A stretch of DNA of 64,000 bases from Bradyrhizobium sp. CCGUVB4N (GTDB lineage Bacteria > Pseudomonadota > Alphaproteobacteria > Rhizobiales > Xanthobacteraceae). The notes below the pieces were generated by a model. That model ran no database searches. It was not told the origin of the DNA and saw only the letters and a list, made by a program, of their open reading frames with translations. Every line of letters starts with the position of its first letter. Positions within the stretch are counted from its first letter, which is position 1. The stretch spans positions 5,828,001 to 5,892,000 of the forward strand of contig NZ_JANADP010000001.1 of the NCBI RefSeq assembly GCF_024199945.1, given 5' to 3'. The translations under genes and the position numbers were made by a program. Of this stretch, positions 62,088 to 64,000 are shown in pieces.

Positions 62088-62791
62088 CTTGCCTCCGGCG
62101 CATTGTTATTCGGTTTGACTTGAGCCTCCGCAGGGGCAGCGTCATCGGCACGGTCCGGCTGCGGCGCTCCCATCTCAGCGCGTATACGGACGGCGGTCGA
62201 AATTACGATTCCGCGGTCACCGTCACGAATGTCGAAGCGAACTGCGGCAGGCATACTGGCCCAACTCGGCCACTTGCCGGTCCACCCCCCACCGGCGCCG
62301 TCATACGCAAAGGTGACGCGGAATGGCGCGCGCAGCAGCACGACCGGATCCGCGAACGGTATCGGATCAACCAGCGGATCCCCAGTCGGGAGCAGGACGA
62401 AAGGTGCGCGCGATCGCACCAGCACCCGACCCTTGCGGTCGCTCGTTTCGGCAATCCGCACGATCTCCAGGCCCGAGCGGTTGTTCGGACCCAGTGCTGA
62501 GCGCACGAAGGTGACGGCGGCCTCGTCACCTCGAAACAGCGCCCTGTTGCTGGTTCGATCAGCCGTGACGAACTCGGCCGCGGACAGGTCGGCCGCCAGG
62601 CGATCGAGCGCGATCGTCATCTGCTCGTTGCGCTGGGTCTGGAGCAGGCCACGATTCCACGGCGGCAACCACTCGCCCGTCACACTCGCCAGCGCGCCGA
62701 GAACCAATCCCATCAAAGCAATGGCGACGAGGGCTTCGAACATGGTGAAACCCGCAGTCAATCTCCACGCTGAGCGCCGGAGCGGCCTCAT
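62084..62791 (-). CDS. gspJ: Type II secretion minor pseudopilin GspJ
   Basis: 235 residues. The prepilin cleavage site is AG/FTMFEALVAIALMGLV, with Glu5. The globular part (about 60-205) includes LDRLAADLSAAEF and VVLLRAPFRVTFAYDG. The Asp/Pro/Ala-rich tail is probably disordered. It forms the tip complex with GspI and GspK. It overlaps both neighbours by four bases. Confidence 0.92.
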   Translation of the reverse strand: MRPLRRSAWRLTAGFTMFEALVAIALMGLVLGALASVTGEWLPPWNRGLLQTQRNEQMTIALDRLAADLSAAEFVTADRTSNRALFRGDEAAVTFVRSALGPNNRSGLEIVRIAETSDRKGRVLVRSRAPFVLLPTGDPLVDPIPFADPVVLLRAPFRVTFAYDGAGGGWTGKWPSWASMPAAVRFDIRDGDRGIVISTAVRIRAEMGAPQPDRADDAAPAEAQVKPNNNAPEAR

Positions 62792-63198
62792 TGGCGCGGC
62801 TCCTCGCGATATTGCAGGCGCACGGTCTCGAGCGAAACGATCGCACCGGTTGGCGACTGCACGCGCAGCTCGATGCGGCGCGGGATGAACGGTGAATCCG
62901 GAACCGCTGTCTCGTCATCCACGAATGGCGAGATCCGCATCTGCCAACGATAGCCGGCCTCCCTGCCCGCAAGCTCGGTCGGAAGCGGCTGACCGCCCTG
63001 CGGCAGACGTGATGCGATCAGCCGCGCCGTCTGCATCAACGCGGTATGCTGCTCGAGCTGCTGCGCGCCGCGCACGTTCCTGGCGACGAGTGAGCCGATC
63101 GCGGCCAGCACGATCGACACCAGCGCCAGCGCGACCACCGCCTCGATCATCGTGAAGCCGGCTTCACTGTGACGCCTGGACGATATCCTGCGCGACAA
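62788..63198 (-). CDS. gspI: Type II secretion minor pseudopilin GspI
   Basis: 136 residues with a short basic leader cut at AG/FTMIEAVVALALVSIV (Glu5). The compact globular domain has GYRWQMRISPFVDDE and RRIELRVQSPTG. It starts the tip complex. The start lies inside the 3' end of GspH (35-base overlap). Confidence 0.92.
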   Translation of the reverse strand: MSRRISSRRHSEAGFTMIEAVVALALVSIVLAAIGSLVARNVRGAQQLEQHTALMQTARLIASRLPQGGQPLPTELAGREAGYRWQMRISPFVDDETAVPDSPFIPRRIELRVQSPTGAIVSLETVRLQYREEPRQ

Positions 63199-63679
63199 TG
63201 TCTACCCCTCCCGTCAACCAGTTCACCCTTACATCGAATCCGCTTCCGAGCCGCGTCAGCCGTATCGCTCCGCCACAGGACATCCCGCTCGGCAGAAACG
63301 TGATGGTCGACGGCACGTCGCGCCCGTTGCAGCGCTGCGGCAGCAGCGCGTCGAACTCAACATCGTCAGGCACCCTGACGATGCTCGGGCTTGAGCCCGC
63401 CCTGATCGTCCGTCCCGGCGCATCGACGACGGCGCCGACCGCGAGCCGGCGTCCCAGCGCCGCATTGCGGTCGGCCTTGAGCAAGGTCGCGATCTGGATC
63501 GCGTAGGCTTCCAGCTTCGGCCGCGACGTCGATATCGGCATGCGCGGCAGCGCGATGGCAACGAGCAGCGCCATGATCGCGAGAACACAGACCATCTCCA
63601 GCAGCGTGAAGCCGGCCTCGCCGCTATTTCGCGACTGAAGTGATATCGCCCGCCGTTCCCGTTCCGCCTTCCTGGCCAT
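63164..63679 (-). CDS. gspH: Type II secretion minor pseudopilin GspH
   Basis: 171 residues. A long basic leader of 23 residues or so ends at AG/FTLLEMVCVLAIMALLVA (Glu5). The globular domain (about 50-165) has LKADRNAALGRRLAVG, the family AR-type helix/strand, and ITFLPSGMSCGG near the end. I see no start codon after the ATG at 63679 and before the leader end, so the gene overlaps GspG by about 55 bases. Confidence 0.9.
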   Translation of the reverse strand: MARKAERERRAISLQSRNSGEAGFTLLEMVCVLAIMALLVAIALPRMPISTSRPKLEAYAIQIATLLKADRNAALGRRLAVGAVVDAPGRTIRAGSSPSIVRVPDDVEFDALLPQRCNGRDVPSTITFLPSGMSCGGAIRLTRLGSGFDVRVNWLTGGVDIVAQDIVQASQ

Positions 63680-64000
63680 CCGAACCGAGCGAACGGATTT
63701 CGTAAGGATCCTTCTCACCGGGCTGCTTGTAGACATAAGGATTGCCCCATGGATCGTTGGGAACGCTGCCGCCCTTCACATAGGGACCATTCCAGGAGTT
63801 CACGCCGCTGATCGGACGCGCGAGCGCAGCCAGACCTTCCGAGCTCGTCGGGAAGCGGCCGGCATCCAGATAGAACAGGTCGAGCGCGCTGCCAAAACTC
63901 TGGATCTGGATCTTTGCGGCCTTGACGCGGGACTCGCTGAGATAATTGAGCACGCGCGGGCCGACCAAGGCCATGATCATGCCGATGATGGTGATGACCA
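63624..64000 (-). CDS. gspG: Type II secretion major pseudopilin GspG, N-terminus cut off
   Basis: The frame is open to the right edge. The visible 125 or so residues start inside the N-terminal helix (VITIIGMIMALVGPRVLNYL) and continue SRVKAAKIQIQSFGSALDLF. The GspG hallmarks RFPTSSEGLAAL, YVKGGSVPNDPWGNPY and IRSLGSDGQEGGTGTAGDI (calcium-site region) follow. The prepilin leader lies beyond the edge. It is the pseudopilus shaft; GspD, GspE and GspF probably lie upstream, outside the window. Confidence 0.95.
   Translation of the reverse strand, partial: VITIIGMIMALVGPRVLNYLSESRVKAAKIQIQSFGSALDLFYLDAGRFPTSSEGLAALARPISGVNSWNGPYVKGGSVPNDPWGNPYVYKQPGEKDPYEIRSLGSDGQEGGTGTAGDITSVAK

Noticed and set aside
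1..64000. CRISPR array, tRNA, rRNA or replication origin
   Set aside because: No regularly spaced direct repeats and no recognisable structural RNA were found on either strand by reading; a covariance search was not possible.

Overview
The window looks like a chromosomal stretch of a GC-rich alphaproteobacterium of the Bradyrhizobium/Rhodopseudomonas type. I infer this from base composition, from tightly overlapped operons set in GC-rich DNA with short AT-rich promoter islands, and from the style of the proteins; there is no rRNA or other marker to fix the genus. No tRNA, rRNA, CRISPR array or complete insertion sequence was found. The only trace of mobile DNA is an orphan IS3-type OrfA-like gene at 580-945.

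Layout. (1) 1-1480: the end of a transglutaminase-like cysteine peptidase gene, the OrfA-like gene and an empty gap. (2) 1481-15019: first half of a Wzx/Wzy-type exopolysaccharide locus: flippase, Wzc/ExoP-type co-polymerase/kinase, Wzy-type polymerase, a compact (+) operon (small ORF, FAD oxidoreductase, GtrB-like glycosyltransferase, NAD epimerase, TIM-barrel isomerase, GtrA, GT2), an unknown membrane protein and GalE. (3) 15309-29579: a giant two-partner-secretion (TpsA/filamentous haemagglutinin) gene of about 4170 codons and a PstS/DING-type secreted protein with a textbook terminator. (4) 30274-45338: a parvulin and the second half of the exopolysaccharide locus: WecG-type transferase, two GT4 enzymes, an acyltransferase-like protein, two unrelated deacetylases, a glycosidase, an FkbH-like HAD protein, a beta-helix protein and the WcaJ-type initiating transferase. 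(5) 45536-53891: a seven-gene (-) operon: TpsB, an ExbB with DUF2341 and LamG-like domains, ExbD, TonB, a porin, a coiled-coil periplasmic protein and a SurA-like parvulin. (6) 54191-57770: a FecI-type sigma factor overlapping a one-domain FecR-like gene, a lytic transglycosylase, a small secreted protein and Wza. (7) 58033-64000: a small coiled-coil gene and a type II secretion operon (GspG, H, I, J, K, L, M and a GspC-like protein) running off the right edge.

How it fits together. The first half suggests a polymer started by the WcaJ-type transferase, built by GT2, GT4 and WecG enzymes, flipped by Wzx, polymerised by Wzy, controlled by Wzc, exported by Wza (placed 50 kb away) and trimmed by deacetylases and hydrolases. 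The second half recalls, from memory, the Pseudomonas aeruginosa Hxc / LapA / PdtA-PdtB / ExbBD-TonB / VreI region: a type II system, a DING-type phosphate protein, a giant TpsA, its TpsB, dedicated ExbBD-TonB and an ECF sigma factor. Here that surface-secretion block is interleaved with the exopolysaccharide block, and TpsA lies about 24 kb from TpsB. This arrangement, the ExbB fusion, the minimal anti-sigma protein and the palindromes repeated in the promoter gaps are the most interesting parts of the window.
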